Positions 23,193 to 37,000 of a DNA stretch of 64,000 nt are shown piece after piece. The notes under the pieces are model-generated. The model saw nothing but the letters and a program-made list of their open reading frames with translations, did not search any database and was not told the DNA's origin. Position 1 is the first letter of the stretch. Each line of letters opens with the position of its first letter. The stretch covers positions 1-64,000 of the forward strand of contig JASAND010017982.1 of the NCBI GenBank assembly GCA_030248195.1. The letters run 5' to 3'. Origin of the DNA: Trissonchulus latispiculum (taxonomy: Eukaryota; Nematoda; Enoplea; Enoplida; Ironidae). The translations under genes and the position numbers were made by a program.

Positions 23193-23875
23193 TAAAACTT
23201 TTACCAATTCCATCCTCTACATGAGAATAAACAAATGCGTGTGAATTTGACTTTCCTGCTGATGGTTAGCATAAAATGTAAATTTAAAAGGTGATTTTTG
23301 CCGCCGTGGATTTTTTCCGCCAACTCTTGGTCAAAATTCGTTTATTTTGGTGCTAAAACTTAATTTTTGCGTTAGTTATAGCAGTCTATGTGGATAACCG
23401 GCTATTTATACTGTATTTGTAGCATTTTTAGACCATTTCCTTTCTCCCACTTCAGAACCTCGCCTCCCTGCTAGTATGGAGGCGTCCTCCCCCTTATTTT
23501 TTGCCTAGAGAAACCCCAGAAAAGTTATGTTTACTTGACTTCATATTATCTTATACTTATGCCATAGTTTCAGTTCTGGTCAGCTAAATGGTATATACAA
23601 TTTACATTTCCGTTTCTACTTTTAACTGTTAATTCGGTGGGCTTGTTTCGTGATTCGTTTTGTAATTTTTTGTCTCATTTCCTTTGAAAGAATTAAAAAA
23701 ATCATGTATTAAAAAGTAGAGATGGGCAAGGAAAAAGTCTGGAAAAGTTGTTTCCTTTTTTCTTGTTTTTGGGTGGAAAGAAGAAAAATGTTCCAGCTGC
23801 TATTGGGATGGTTTACGACGTATTTTTCGTGTTTTTCGAAGAATCAGCTTTCAAATTTTGAAAAATTACTTTGAC
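23193..23875. other. Second, diverged G-run element and AT-rich spacer
   Basis: The stretch 23300–23520 repeats the layout of 22888–23192 (TTGGTCAAAATTCG, TAGCATTTTTAGACC, then CCCCCTTATTTTTTGCCTAG and ACCCCAG). After it, 23720–23790 is GGAAAA-rich, like the ends of the 14361 element. No gene seen. Confidence 0.5.
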
Positions 23876-24233
23876 CAAGAGTACATAATGGTAAGAGTAT
23901 GACACTAATCCTAGTCTCTGTTATCAAAGTAAGAAGTAAACTGTGTTCGCTAACGGCTGACCCCCCCACAAATTGGCCCCATCACTTCAAACTAATTTCT
24001 CTGCTACGCTTGCAAGCTAATGCTTTCAAAAGACGCACATTGAACCAACTGCGTAGTTGTGTTTTTGAGCTTAGCATGCATGCGTTGCGGAGTAATTTGT
24101 TTGAAGTGATGGGGCCAACTTGTGGAGGGGTGAGCCGTTAGCGAGACGTCAGCCGTCAGCAAACAGAGCATAGTTTTTGCTCTAATAACAGAGACTAGGC
24201 TCAGTGTCATACTCTTATCATTATGTACTATTG
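23876..24233. mobile_element. 7-bp-TSD foldback element, copy 2
   Basis: The ends CAAGAGTACATAAT and ATTATGTACTATTG are inverted, and the flanks CTTTGAC (23869–23875) and ATTTGAC (24234–24240) match at 6 of 7 bases. The subterminal block GCTAACGGCTGACCCCCCCA has its inverted partner (GGGGTGAGCCGTTAGCGAG) in the right arm. The centre carries an inverted pair around CTAATGCTTTCAAAAGACGC. Confidence 0.85.
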
Positions 24234-24240
24234 ATTTGAC

Positions 24241-25086
24241 TGCGGTAAAATAGCTGCCTAAGCTGATCCGAAAAATACGAAAAATGTTCTATCAAGTACC
24301 GAGCAGCAGCAGCTTGTCAAACACAAAAAGCGACTAAGATCAAAGGATTTTGAAAATCGAAAAATGTTAATTGAAAATGCAATGCTTAACAGATTTGCTT
24401 CGTTCATGGTTGATTTTGCTTGTTTTCAGATGAGAAAAGTTTGTTGAAAGAAACCAATTTTTAGCATGCATATATATTCCAGAGAAAAACCTAGGTATAC
24501 CGATATTTCGAAATTTTATAAAGTTTTCTCTCATCGCGAAGATTGTGAAAATATTTAATGTTCTGGGTCTCCGATGAATATTAAATGCAGTATAAGTGAT
24601 CACCATTTTCTAAATAGTTTTGTGTCAGACTTTTTCATGCGTTTGCTTTCTGGGAATATGATGTGGGTACGCGGCTCATATTTGAGCTATAAAGGCGCTT
24701 TGTGTATTAAGAAAACCGTTAATAAGCCTAAGCTAACGTGGCATATATAGAGAGCAATTGTTCATGCAATATAATTACAATTATTGTAAGAGCACAAACA
24801 TATATATACAACGCAGAAACAATTTTGAATTATGTCAAATTATTGGAACACTGGATTTCGAGGGATTCAGAAATTAAAATGCATCGTTTTGAGTGCCTCT
24901 ACAGGTTTATAAGTGTGTGTGCTCGTGCCGTGTGTCGCATTCATTACACACATTTTTGGTAAAGATATATTTATAGAACCTGACGCTTCACAATTTGGAA
25001 TAATACTAATTTATATTGCTTTATATTAATTTATTATACATATGTGCATATATATGTATGTATGTCTAAAATTTTAAGTTTTTAAG
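24241..25086. other. Upstream of gene B, no feature recognised
   Basis: AT-rich DNA preceding gene B. The segment to 25086 ends in TTTTTAAG directly before ATG, so the first gene B exon listed could begin at a splice acceptor instead of a true start. Confidence 0.45.
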
Positions 25087-28000
25087 ATGAAAGAGATTGG
25101 ATTTGGTTACTTGTACCGGGTCAGCGCAAACAGTGGGTTGATCAATGTACCCGCAAATCAGCAACGGTGGAACTCGCAACTGCTTACAGAAAATATAAGG
25201 ACTGTTTCCTTTTCGTTGTCTTCAGTTGCAGCAGATACAGCGTCTGAAGCAGATGACTTGTCAGACCTGTTTTTGCCCGGTGATTTTGTAAGATTTGTGG
25301 CGGAACGACAAGGCCAATGTTCATATTGGATCGCGTATATTGTGGAAGTTATTCAGCAGGCTGAACCCAGACTATCCGTTAAGGAATGCCGTGGTTGCAT
25401 CGAGAAATGTGGAATTGATAGTCGTGGACGTCCCTTTGGAGTACTCGTGCGTGACAACATTACCGAACATAATTGTCAACATCTTCCTGAGCAGCTTCGT
25501 ATTTATGATCGAGCCTTTATTTTTCCACCTTGCATATCCTCTGAAATGAGCATGTTAGATGTTTTCAGATGGAGAAGATGTCATCTTATATGTAAAGTGA
25601 CTTCATATCGAACGGGGCAATATGCAGTTTTGAGTGCGCGACTTACAGATACTTCTCCAATTGCACCGATTAACCTTAGATATGTGCACTCTGGTAAGAT
25701 CTAAATGTTGTGTGTATATGTCGAGGCCTAGTAGGCAAATTGACCATTTAGTCAAATGGCTAAACGGCTAAGCATTTTAGCCATTTAGTCAATTGGCTAG
25801 CCCAGTTGTAAAACGCAAAGTGTTACACTACTTGGCCAAAAGACTTGCAATATTTTAGCCATTTATTAAAATGACCACAGTGTTTTAGCCATTTAGTTTT
25901 ATCGTCAGCAGCTCGTAGCCTAGTTGTCAAATGACAGTTGATGACTATTTATTGACGGTCATACTTTAGTTACTATGTACGTACTTTTCTACTTATGTAC
26001 TAATTGCTAGTACATATAACAATATTTAAATGCAAGGTAGTCTACTTTTCAGTGTTTTGTAAGTAATATTCAGGAATGGATGGACAGTTTTGAAAAATAA
26101 AGTGATTTTTCTTAATTTTTGAAGATTGAAAATTTATCACGATTTTAGCATCTTAGCGTTAAATTACTTACTAATTTACTTCACTTATTTCAGACACAAC
26201 TTGAAATATTATGAGGTTATAATAATATATAATATAAAATATTAGAATATACTTACTATCTAGAATATAAGGTTGTTGGTTCTATCCCCACCTGAGGCCA
26301 GATTTTTTCTGGTCTGAGTGTCAGTCATTTGTTTCAATTTTTTCTATCATTATTGAAATGCAAATACCATCTACATTCAGGAATGTGAGGTCATTTTTGA
26401 AAAAGAATGAAAAAGAATGACGTACCCGACTTGCGGATATCACTCAAATTTTCTCAAATTCTTTCGTACATTCCTGAATATTGATACAATATTGCTATAT
26501 TTTTAAGTTGTATATGTCAAAACAAAACAATCCATGCATTCCTGAATATTACTTACAAAACACTGAAAAGTCGACTACCTTGCATTTAAATAATATTAAG
26601 TTATATGTACTTGCAATTAGTAAGTAGAAAAGTAGTAACTAAAGTATGGTCGTCAATAAATAGTCATCAGCTGTCATTTGACAACTAGGCTACAAGCTGC
26701 TGGCCATTTAATATAAATTGGTGCTGGCTAAAATATTTGCGAGTCTTTTGGCCAAGTAGTCAAACACGCTGCTTTCTACAACTGGGTTAGCCATTTGACT
26801 AAATGGCTAAAATGTTTAGCCATTTAACTAAATGGCTAATTTGACTACTAGGCTTCGACATATATATTATTTTGAAAAGTTATGATGATGTTATATTCCG
26901 CTCCCTTTATGTTGTGTATGATTAAACGAATGATTCTTAGATTTTTGGCCGAACGTTTTCACTGGTTTGATTTTTCGAAATGCTTACCACACACGCATCT
27001 AGTCGTTAAAAGTTAATTTTTTATGATTTAAAAATCTGATAAAATCAGATATTAGAAAAAATCGTATGTATTCTATGAAACTTAATTTTTATGAGCTATC
27101 CTTCAATTGTGTGCCGTTAAAAGTTTTGTGCAGCTGACGTTTAATCCAAAATCGCCAACAAACCACGCTGTAAATTTTATTGGAAAGGTTCAAATGCAAT
27201 CATCATGCCAAGCTACAGTCTAGATTTAAAATATTTTCAAGAAGTTTTTCTAAAATATATAGTGCTAAAATTTATTTTTTATTTATAAATATATATAAAT
27301 ATATATATATATATATGTATAAATATAAATATTTGTTTATTTTCATTACTTTCAAATGAAATGGACATCTGAATAATTTTAAATCGTCTAAAATAAAGCA
27401 ATTTTGTAATAATATGCGAACCTGCCCTCTTGGAGAGGCTATTTGTGCATGATCTAATAGAGGGCAGTGTTGGAAACATACATATAAAAATTTTGAGATC
27501 GGCCAACATTGGTTAAGGTCGGGCCTTTTCAAGAAAGGGTAGGGTAGAGTAGAATAGAGCTGGCATTTTTTAGTGGGGGGGGGGGGGCCCCCCCACTTTT
27601 CAGTTCCCCCCTCCACTTTTCGGAGCCCCCCCCTACTTTTCGGCGAGCCCCCACCCACTTTTTGGGGGTCGCCCAAAAGTGTCAAAAAATTAGGTTTTTG
27701 AGGTCAAATTTTCAAAAATTTTCTCAATTTTTAGCTAATTTATGGACTTATAAGCTCATTTTAAGCTTAAAAACAGCGATTTTTTGCGTTTTTACCTTAA
27801 AAATGCTAATTTTTCGCTAAAAATTTCGGTATATTTTAACTTTGGCTCGCCCCCCGCCCCACTTTTCGGAAGCCCCCCCCCCCCACTTCCCCCTCCCTAG
27901 GGGGGGCGAAGCCCCCCCACTTTCAAAACCCTAAAAAAATGCCAGTAGAGTACAGTGGAGTAGAGAAGAGTTAAAATTGTCGCGAAAGCCTGGAGTTTAA

Positions 28001-31000
28001 ATTTTAACACTTTACTAATCCACACAGCGTTGATTTTATTTCTCTGTAAAAGGGGGATAAAAGTAACTCTTAACTCTTTTAAAAAGAATTTAGATAATTT
28101 TAACTCTACTCCACCTTTTTGAAAGACCCATCGATTCGAAAAGTCGAAAATTCGTTTTTCGATTAAAAAATTATGAAAGAGGAAGCATACTAGACTATAT
28201 GCCAGGTTTAGACATGAAAATACAAAATTCCTAGTTGTACACACATCTGATTTGTGCTAGATTATTTTGTGATCCTGATCCCTTGATTTTTTGTGCACTT
28301 GATCAGAAAGGTCAGCAATGCATGAAGTAGAAATGAAGTCGGCATGCCATTTGTTCCATATGCCGGATGTTCATTTCATTACGATTCTGTACTTATTAAA
28401 ATTTCATTCCTATTCCAATCGGATTTTCGATTTTTTGGATTTTCGATTCAAGTATTCTTAGTTCGAATTTCGAATACATGTATATACAAACTGTTTCTTC
28501 GAAATTTCCTATGGAAAATATCTTCTGACACAGCACGTTTTTAATTCGATAGTCGATGGCCCTTCTCCATTTGATTTTTCTATGTCGAAAGTTTGCTATT
28601 TTTTCCAATCGTGTTCCTGTTTGGTATCACAAAGAATGACGAGAAATCTTATAGACATCTAAATTGGTCGAGCTATTATCAAATCGATGATAGCTGGACC
28701 AATTTAAAATTAGGGGTGCTATTATCAATTTGACTAAATTTTTCAAATGAAATTCTCTTAAATGACTGCTTGTTCTCATCAAATAAATTTTAGGTGCATT
28801 GAAGGGAGTTTTGTGTGTCCTGATGCACCGTAACGTTTTGATCTTTTTTTGAATGACTGACACTGTACTACTTTTTTAATTATGTGGAGGATATCGTATT
28901 GAAGGTATCTTTATTCTTGTGAACATGCTCCAAGCCACAGAGCGATGGGGCCATCTGATATAGGATATTCTTCGGAGGTTTCGTAGAAGTATAGCACAGA
29001 ATCGGATAAAATGCGTTTAAAGATAACAAATGTTACTCTTTCATTTTTTAAGCATGCGTTAACGAGTAACTATTGTACAATTGTTGATTTGCCTTTACTC
29101 ACTCCATCTGTGTTCTGTGGTTTTTACGGGAGGATTGGAAACTCCGCCTGAATTTTGCTGTTATTTCATGAGATTTGGTTTTGTGTGGTGGACAATAAGA
29201 TCTAAAAAGAAAACTTGCTTAACTTGATAAGTTCCAAGTTTTACCATTTGTACCTTCTATTCCCAATGAGTTTTTATGCTATTTTAGCTTAAAAGCAGCT
29301 GACTAACCATTTTTAGCGATATTTATAAAACTGTTTTACTCTTGCAAACGTTAAAGTTTTTTCAGTTTTTGTAGAAAAAGTTTAGCTTCTGTGGATCCCA
29401 CCGGGATCTTCGGACCCTCCACGAATAGGGTCCCTTTGTTGCTGGATTGGTTAGGGTTCATAGTGAATCGCTGTGTTCTTATTCCATCGGCAGGATTTAA
29501 GAATGCCTGATTAGTTGATTATACCATACGTACGTCCTGCACTAATCTTTAGGGGTTATTTATCGTATATATATGATCTGACTTCGAAACATTTGTATAA
29601 CGTGCTAACATCTTTTTGATGCTAGATTGGCACTGGCCGGTAGTGATGGTATATATATGTTGCATAGGAGTCTGTTTAAGGTGGCGATTCCTTTTGGTGA
29701 CATCAGCCATTCTATTCATTCAATTCCTAGGGTGAGAAAACCATTATCTGTCACTATGTGCATTGCCTAACATTTTATTTTGATAATGGATTGGAAATCT
29801 TGGTTTTTCAGTGGATTCGCAACGAATTTGGAAATGTTTGCAATTTTTAGGTTTTTTGTAGACAAAATTATCTAAAAGCGGTTATAGCCGTTATAGCAAG
29901 AGTACATAATATAAGATTGTGCCACTAGGCACACTCTACGTTATCAGAGCAAAAACTATGCTCTGCTCGCTAACGGCCCACCCCCCCCCCGCAAATCAGT
30001 ACCTGGTCGAAATGGGGGTACGCTCACTCGCTCTATGTTTATGTGCTTAAGCTCGAAAACACAAGCAGTGCGTGCGCGAATTTTGTGCCTGCTTCGAGCT
30101 TTAGAACACAAACATAGCGCACAAAATTCTTTGTAGTGATGGGTCTAATTTGCCGGGGGGGGTGGGCCGTTAGCGAGCAGAGCATAGTTTTTGCTCTGAT
30201 AACATAGAGCGTGCCTAGTGGCACACTCTTATATTATGTATATACTCTTGGTTATAGAGACATGTGTCGAATATCTGCAGACAGTTACTTTAGTTATTGT
30301 TACATCAGGGTGCTAAAGCAATGGCTGAAACGTAGCACCTAAACAAATAATTCTTGATTTGATTTCAGTGAAAGAACAAGCCGTTGCTTCCAAAATACGA
30401 AGATTGGAATCTCACAGTTGTGCAAAGATTCGCGAAAGTGTAGAGCTCAACGATATCTTTCGAATGAGCACAATTGCGATAATCCAGCTAACATGTCAAA
30501 AAGGAAATCTTGATTAGGCGGTATTATACCAATGGTAGAGGCGTAATAGAAGACGTTTTTATAAGAAGTTTCGTCAGATTAATGTTGACTGGCATCATCT
30601 GCGAGCGGTATGTGTCCGAAAGAAATCGCCACCTTAAGAGCTGTGTGAGCTGGACGTCAATGGATGTGTACATATGTGTGCGTATTTCTTGGGTTTTTTG
30701 GCAGTTTGCTAATATGAAAGTTCTGATCTTAATTCTAACACTTTTACTTTTATGGTCACTGTTTACGTACGATTATCATAGGGATCACGCCGCCGCCAAT
30801 ATGAGTCTATGATCCAAAATTACCCATGTTTTGGATCTGCGTAGCACCTTCGTAAGATCCTGCTCATATCCTGCGCAGATTATTATGAGCAAATCGAGAT
30901 GATATGCGTTCGCTCTCCGTATCAGTTATCGTTAAAAAGTTGCACCCCGCACCGGTTATGGCGGCGACGTTTTTCATGTTTCTGTGATTTAACCCTGTTT

Positions 31001-34000
31001 ATAAGTCGACACAGCAGCCAAACATTCTCACTACCGGCAATCATTAGAAGTCAAAGGGGTATTGTTCTTGAGTAACCTAAATATGGGAGTGTTAACGCAC
31101 GACTCAAACTGCGGCTGCACCACGCTGTTGCGCCAAATTCGGAAATTTCAATAATGGACCAAATTTATAAACCAGTTTGCGCTCGCATAATAAAATTTTA
31201 TACACACAAAATTACGATCCAAAGTACACCGTAGCGAAGCCCTGTTATTTAGGCTTAGCTTTTTGTGCTGACCGATTGAAAATTGAAATAATAACGATGC
31301 TTCGCACCGCAGTATATCCACTATCCAGTGTACTGAAACTAGAGGCCTGGGAATTTGTACACAATGGTGTACTGGCACGGAGAATTCATTGCCGGCTCCA
31401 GTTTTTCTGTATCGCCTACCCACCACAGGAAGTCCATAGGTGGCTGTACTTAGCTTGGCAAAACTTTGTCTATATGGTTTCCTGATGTGCTGAGTTCATT
31501 CCGCTTACCGTTTTGCTCCACGACGAATTAGCTGCCAAATGAACGCCCTAACTGAACTGAGCGTATTTTTGCAATAGAAGCACCTACCCAATGTGTAATG
31601 TCCCAATGGTGTGGGTGGGGCCTATGGACGTGCTAGAACTTGAAGTATCAAGAGTACGTAGATGTATTATATCAGACGAAAGGTTAGCTGGTATTGATAT
31701 CTGGCTAAAGAAAGAAACAGCCTTTGTCCAATATTTAGCTTAGCACGATGGTCGATAGCCACAGTGTCTAATTGAAGATAGTAGATAGATACGTAGACAA
31801 ACCTGATTTGGAGCTTGTAATTTGTGAAAAAATGACAGGACAAGCACGACAAATGCTCCACAATAGTGTTAATATGAGTCTGGCACATGTAAAATACGAC
31901 CTGAAGAGGATGAAAGACAAGCCTCGAAAGGCCTATATGCGTTCTGAGTCCTTGATAGGCTCATATTGGCGCCATCCCACACGTTTTGACTAAACAGAAA
32001 TCTTAGCGTTGCGTTCATGCAATGAGCAGTAAAACAGATATTTATATACCCTAATGCTGAAACTCATATTCGAATAGCATTAAGAATAATATTGACTGTG
32101 AAAATAGGCAAGATAGATTTGAATAATTACGTATTCGTATGCAAGTTATGCATTCATTTATGTAAAATGTGATCACCGAATAAGACTGCTGTATGAACCC
32201 TGCATGCGTCCTATTCATTCAGGAATTGTTGCCACTAAAAATCGAAAACGCCAATTTGAGCCTATCAAGGACTCAGAACTCATTAGCTTTTCAAGGCTTG
32301 TCTTTCTTCAAAATATCTGGTAGAATTTTACATGTTCCATACTCATCTTAGCACCCTTGCGAGGACTTTTCCCTCTCGTAAACACTACTTTTAGCTTGAA
32401 TATGTTTTGACTTTTGATGCTACTGTAATCGTACTAGCAATGTTGCTTTCTACTGCTTTTCACACTTTAATGTCATACTGCTTCTTTTTTAGGATTCAAC
32501 ACACTGGCAAATCTGCCGATTGGTGAGGGCTCGTTCGTTAAGGAAGAAGCTGTCTCTCCTGTTCTACGAGGTATATGTCGTTCCTCCATTGTTATCATTA
32601 TGAGGCTCTGAGAGCCATCATAATATAATCCATATAGGCACTTAATGGAGTAGGAAAGTGCTGATTAAGAGCATCTACTAAGGGGTTGGCACTTCACCGA
32701 GCATCATATCAAGGTAAAACAGTTTAGGGATTGCAGTCGTAATTATATATTTCATATACTCAAATTTTGGCAGGCTGCCAAAGTTAAAAGGCGGATTAAC
32801 GGTTTGGCAAAATCAGGAACTTTTTTCACGAGTGTATGTGATTGTAGGGTTGTTAATTTACCTGTAAAAAGTAATTAATTTTTTACACCTGTTTTTAACA
32901 GTGTAAAAATGTTACAAAGTGTAAAAAAGTGTTAAAAAGTGTAAAAATGTTTCAATGCCAAATTCATTTCCTCTGTACCACAGTAATGTTTGACGCGTTA
33001 TTCAACTGTCAGAAAGGATGAGTTTAAGCATTTACTACAGGCCACAGCCTCTAAGGCTATTATTTATTTTGATAATTGACCAAGAATTTTGTTAATTGCT
33101 CGCCAGCCTCCAGAAACAACTAATGTTTTCTTTTTGCACTTATAAAGTGACGGCAAATTTAGAAAAACAAACATGTAGAAAGTGCCATTTAGGTTATTTG
33201 CATTAGTGAGATCAGAAAATCAGGAGCATTTTTAAATTATTTAATTTCAGAATTTTCAAAAATTTCTATTTCAAGTTTCAAAATTTTCATATAACGAGAA
33301 TGTTTTCGGTTTTGAAAAATTTGTCAGAGTATTGTCTGGTGTTTTAGATTTCAGAGATTATTTTGACTGTGAAATTTTATTCTGAAATATTGTTCCATTA
33401 TGGCTTAGAATTAATTGGACATTCTGTTAAATTTTATTGACTGAGATGTTCACTGAACCCGTCTTACAGGATATCTAAATGTTCAATTTAAAGGAAACAA
33501 TCCTCTGAGCAGGTTATCTGGCACAAAATTCAATTGCAACCGAGTTACAGTCGGCAACTTATTGATCGAAAATGAATTCCCAAAAAATCCTCAACAGGGT
33601 CTCATTACCGTCTTTACTTTTAATGTCATTTTTACTTGTTGAAATAAAATACTTTTAATGTACTTACTGAAACAAAAACTGTCTGCAATGTATACTATAC
33701 TTGAAAACACTATTTTTCACAATCGGCGGTATATGCATAGCTGTGAAAAAGTGTAAAAAATTTGTAAAAAAAGTGTAAAAAAATTCCAAAAAGTAGTGTT
33801 AAACATGTTAAAAATAAGTAAAAAATCTAGTGTTAAAAAGTGTAAAAAAAGTGGTGTTAAAAAGTGTAAAAAAACCTGTTAAAAAGTCCGAAATTTTGTT
33901 ACTGTTAATAACTGTAAAAATATTTATGTTGTATTCCATAAGTAGGAATGCATTTTGGAGTCAGAGCAGACCTGAATGGGTGCCCGCCAGTATGATATCC

Positions 34001-37000
34001 TAGGAGGACCTTTTCACGAATGGGTAGAGTATAAGTGGAGTGGAGTAGAGAGTAGACTAGAATAGAATAGAGTAGAGTTGAAATTAACTCTTAATTCTGC
34101 AGGATTAAAAATCAAGGAGTTAAAAGAGCTAAAAGTGAGAGAGTTAAAAGTGAGAGAGTTAAAATTAACTTAACTCTGAGCATCCCCTAAAAGAGTTAAA
34201 ATAGTTATATAATTTTCCTTTCGCAATTTTTTCCAACCTTTCACCATTTAAAAATTTTGAAAGAGAAACGTCCCAACGTTTGGAAAATTTTGAATAAAAT
34301 AACTAATAAGACGAGAAAAGATGTAGTTTATTCATTTCATTAATGAACATTTATTTTATCTTCAAATCAGCGTCTGCCAGTATTAGGAAGTGGACGAATT
34401 CCTGTGTGTAATTTGCAGTTCGTAACCGATTTTGCTGAAAGTTAGTACGTATGCATTTCAACAAATTATTGCCCAATCTGCACCAAAATTTCAAACTTAT
34501 GGCCCCCCCATTGATAGGAGGGGCTCACCCAAAATGGGCGCATTTTTTGGAAAAATTTTTCGAATTTTTGTATGTTTTTGCGTCAAAACTGCAAAATATC
34601 GCTAAAAATGACTAATTTTAAGTTGTTTTAGGCTAAAATGGTGAAAATGCAGTTAAAAATCTGGCGAAGCCGGAAAAATTTGTGAAAATTTAGGATAAAA
34701 ATGGTAAATTTAGTAATTTTTGGGGTTATGGGGGGGAGGTCGCCGAATGGGGAGCGGCGAATCCTATAATTCTTTGGAGCATCACCAGTTACAGCCAACT
34801 TCGCGTAACATTTTAGAGCGTGTCAAAAATCTAAAGGTTCAAGTTTTTAAAATTTATATATACTAATTTTCAATTTTACTATCTTACTTGTTTCGGTTTC
34901 ATTGCAAAACTATCGTTTTAATCTTTATGAGGAAAAGTTGAGCCTTCGACTAGTTGTAGTGTACCGTTTATTCGACTTTTTATGATGCCAGCTCTCATGC
35001 ATACTTGAAATTTGCATTCATAAAGTAGTGCCACAGGGTATTTCTTATGGATTTTTTCGGGGGGCTTCCCGGGGGGGGGAGAAATTTTCGGAGGGAGGAG
35101 AGTTTTCTGCAAAATGAGCCAAAAACGGTATTTTTTGGCGTATTTTGCTTGGTAAAACACAAAAGGTTCTCAAAACTGGAGGGATATAAGCTAAAAGTGC
35201 TATTTTTAAAACTCAGGCGAAGCCGGAAAATTTTTGGAAATTTGCCCATTTTTGGCAAAAATGTAGACCTCATTAACGGAGAACCCCCAAAATCCCGGTG
35301 GGGCGATTTCGGGGGGGGGGAAAGCATTTTGGGGGGTAGGTCAATTTCGCCCCCCTGTAAAAAAGCCTCTCCCCTGTAAACAAACCCTGTGTCGCATAAC
35401 TGTCAAAAAATAATTTAGAGTGTAATACTTATTTATAATTATTATTATTATTATAATTTGATTAATTTTATTTTATTATTTCTAATCATGCAGCATGTTT
35501 AAGACATCAATTTCCTGTAGATTTTCACTCGTTTAACCCGCGTGCTGAGACGCGGGTTAAAATTCAGTGCAAAATGGCTTGAGCGAGTTAAAAGAGTTAT
35601 ATTTAACCCATTCATGAAAAGTGAAAGTTTCTGCAGCTTTTGAGCTATACGTATGAATCACGAAAAGAGTAGAGTTAAAAGATTTAATTTCTAACTCATT
35701 TCGCGAATTACAGAAGGGTTAAAAATTTTAACTGCTTAACTGGGCGAGTTAAATTTAACTCTTAACTCATTTGCGAATAGGAACGAGTTAATTTTAACTT
35801 GGTTAACCCCTTCGCGAAAAGGCCCCTAGTTTTGAAGAACCATATTTTACCAAATATCAATATCACTAAATCTTACAGCTGCAAACTCTGCAGCTCGCAG
35901 TTTGTCGAAAATTATGATAAAATTTTCTTTAGATGTAAAATGAGATGTAAACATGTAAAATGTTCTCACTTGCAATGTAAAACGATCGTATACTCGATTT
36001 GCTAGGAGGAATTTCTTCAAAGCAAAACCTTTTGAGCGTTTGACTTTACATGTGCTTGAAATTAGACATCTCAACTATTTGTTTTTAGTCAAGGCTGTTT
36101 CATCTATTTTGTAAGGATTTATTGACAAGTTAAATTCATATATAGTGATGATACTAGTATATCTCAACTCAAGTTGTTTATAAAACGCTAAAAGCCTCGT
36201 TATTACGAGAATTTTAAATTTCAAGCTTGGCAAGTCGATCCGAGCCGAACTGAGCCGGACAAGTCCGGCTCCTCCTCTCCAGAAAGCAATGTAGCATTTC
36301 TGAACACTGGAGCTAGGCATAGTTCCCTAGCTTCTTGCAGTCTTTTGCAAAGTGCAACGTGCAAAGTTCCAGACAATTAGTTAACCTCTACCCATATAGT
36401 TCCACCACGTCCAAGTTCATACTATGATCGTATTGCACAGAAAAGTATACAGTGGTTTCAAGATTGCCCCACATGATAGCAAAGCACTCCTACCGAAGCG
36501 TAGCTGCAAAATTTATTCATCCTTCCTTACCTTAGGCTTTAGTGGAGCTTTAGTTCTTTTTTGTATTTCAAAGAATGCCTTGTAAATTCCTCAGACTATA
36601 CAAATTACAAAAAATTGTTAGCTTCTCAGTCTCAGCGTTACATATAGTCAGTAGGGGCATCTTGGAACTTTGGGGTATCTTGGCACAAAGTGCACCTTAA
36701 CTGTTTCCGAACTTGTACCGAACTTACCTGTGGGCTGACAGAGGAAAGTTTAGATATTTCGGGAAGATCTCATTCAGAGCTATCGATTGAGCATAGTTTT
36801 TCTTATGTTGCATTCGTTTTTAGTTCATCAGAGGCCTTTAAAAATAGACTTTTTGAAAATTCAAAAAAGTATGCCTTTTTTAAATTCGGATAAATCTAGT
36901 GTATGTTTTGCTAGGCAATTAAAAGTTGGCATTTTCTAAGTCAAATTTTGTTGAATTTTCATTTGGTGCCTTCTATCTTAATGCTGTGCTTGTCGTTCGT

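Noticed and set aside
31649..31665. A seventh foldback copy starting CAAGAGTACGTAGATG
   Set aside because: No matching right end or target duplication nearby; it lies within the diverged palindrome relative.
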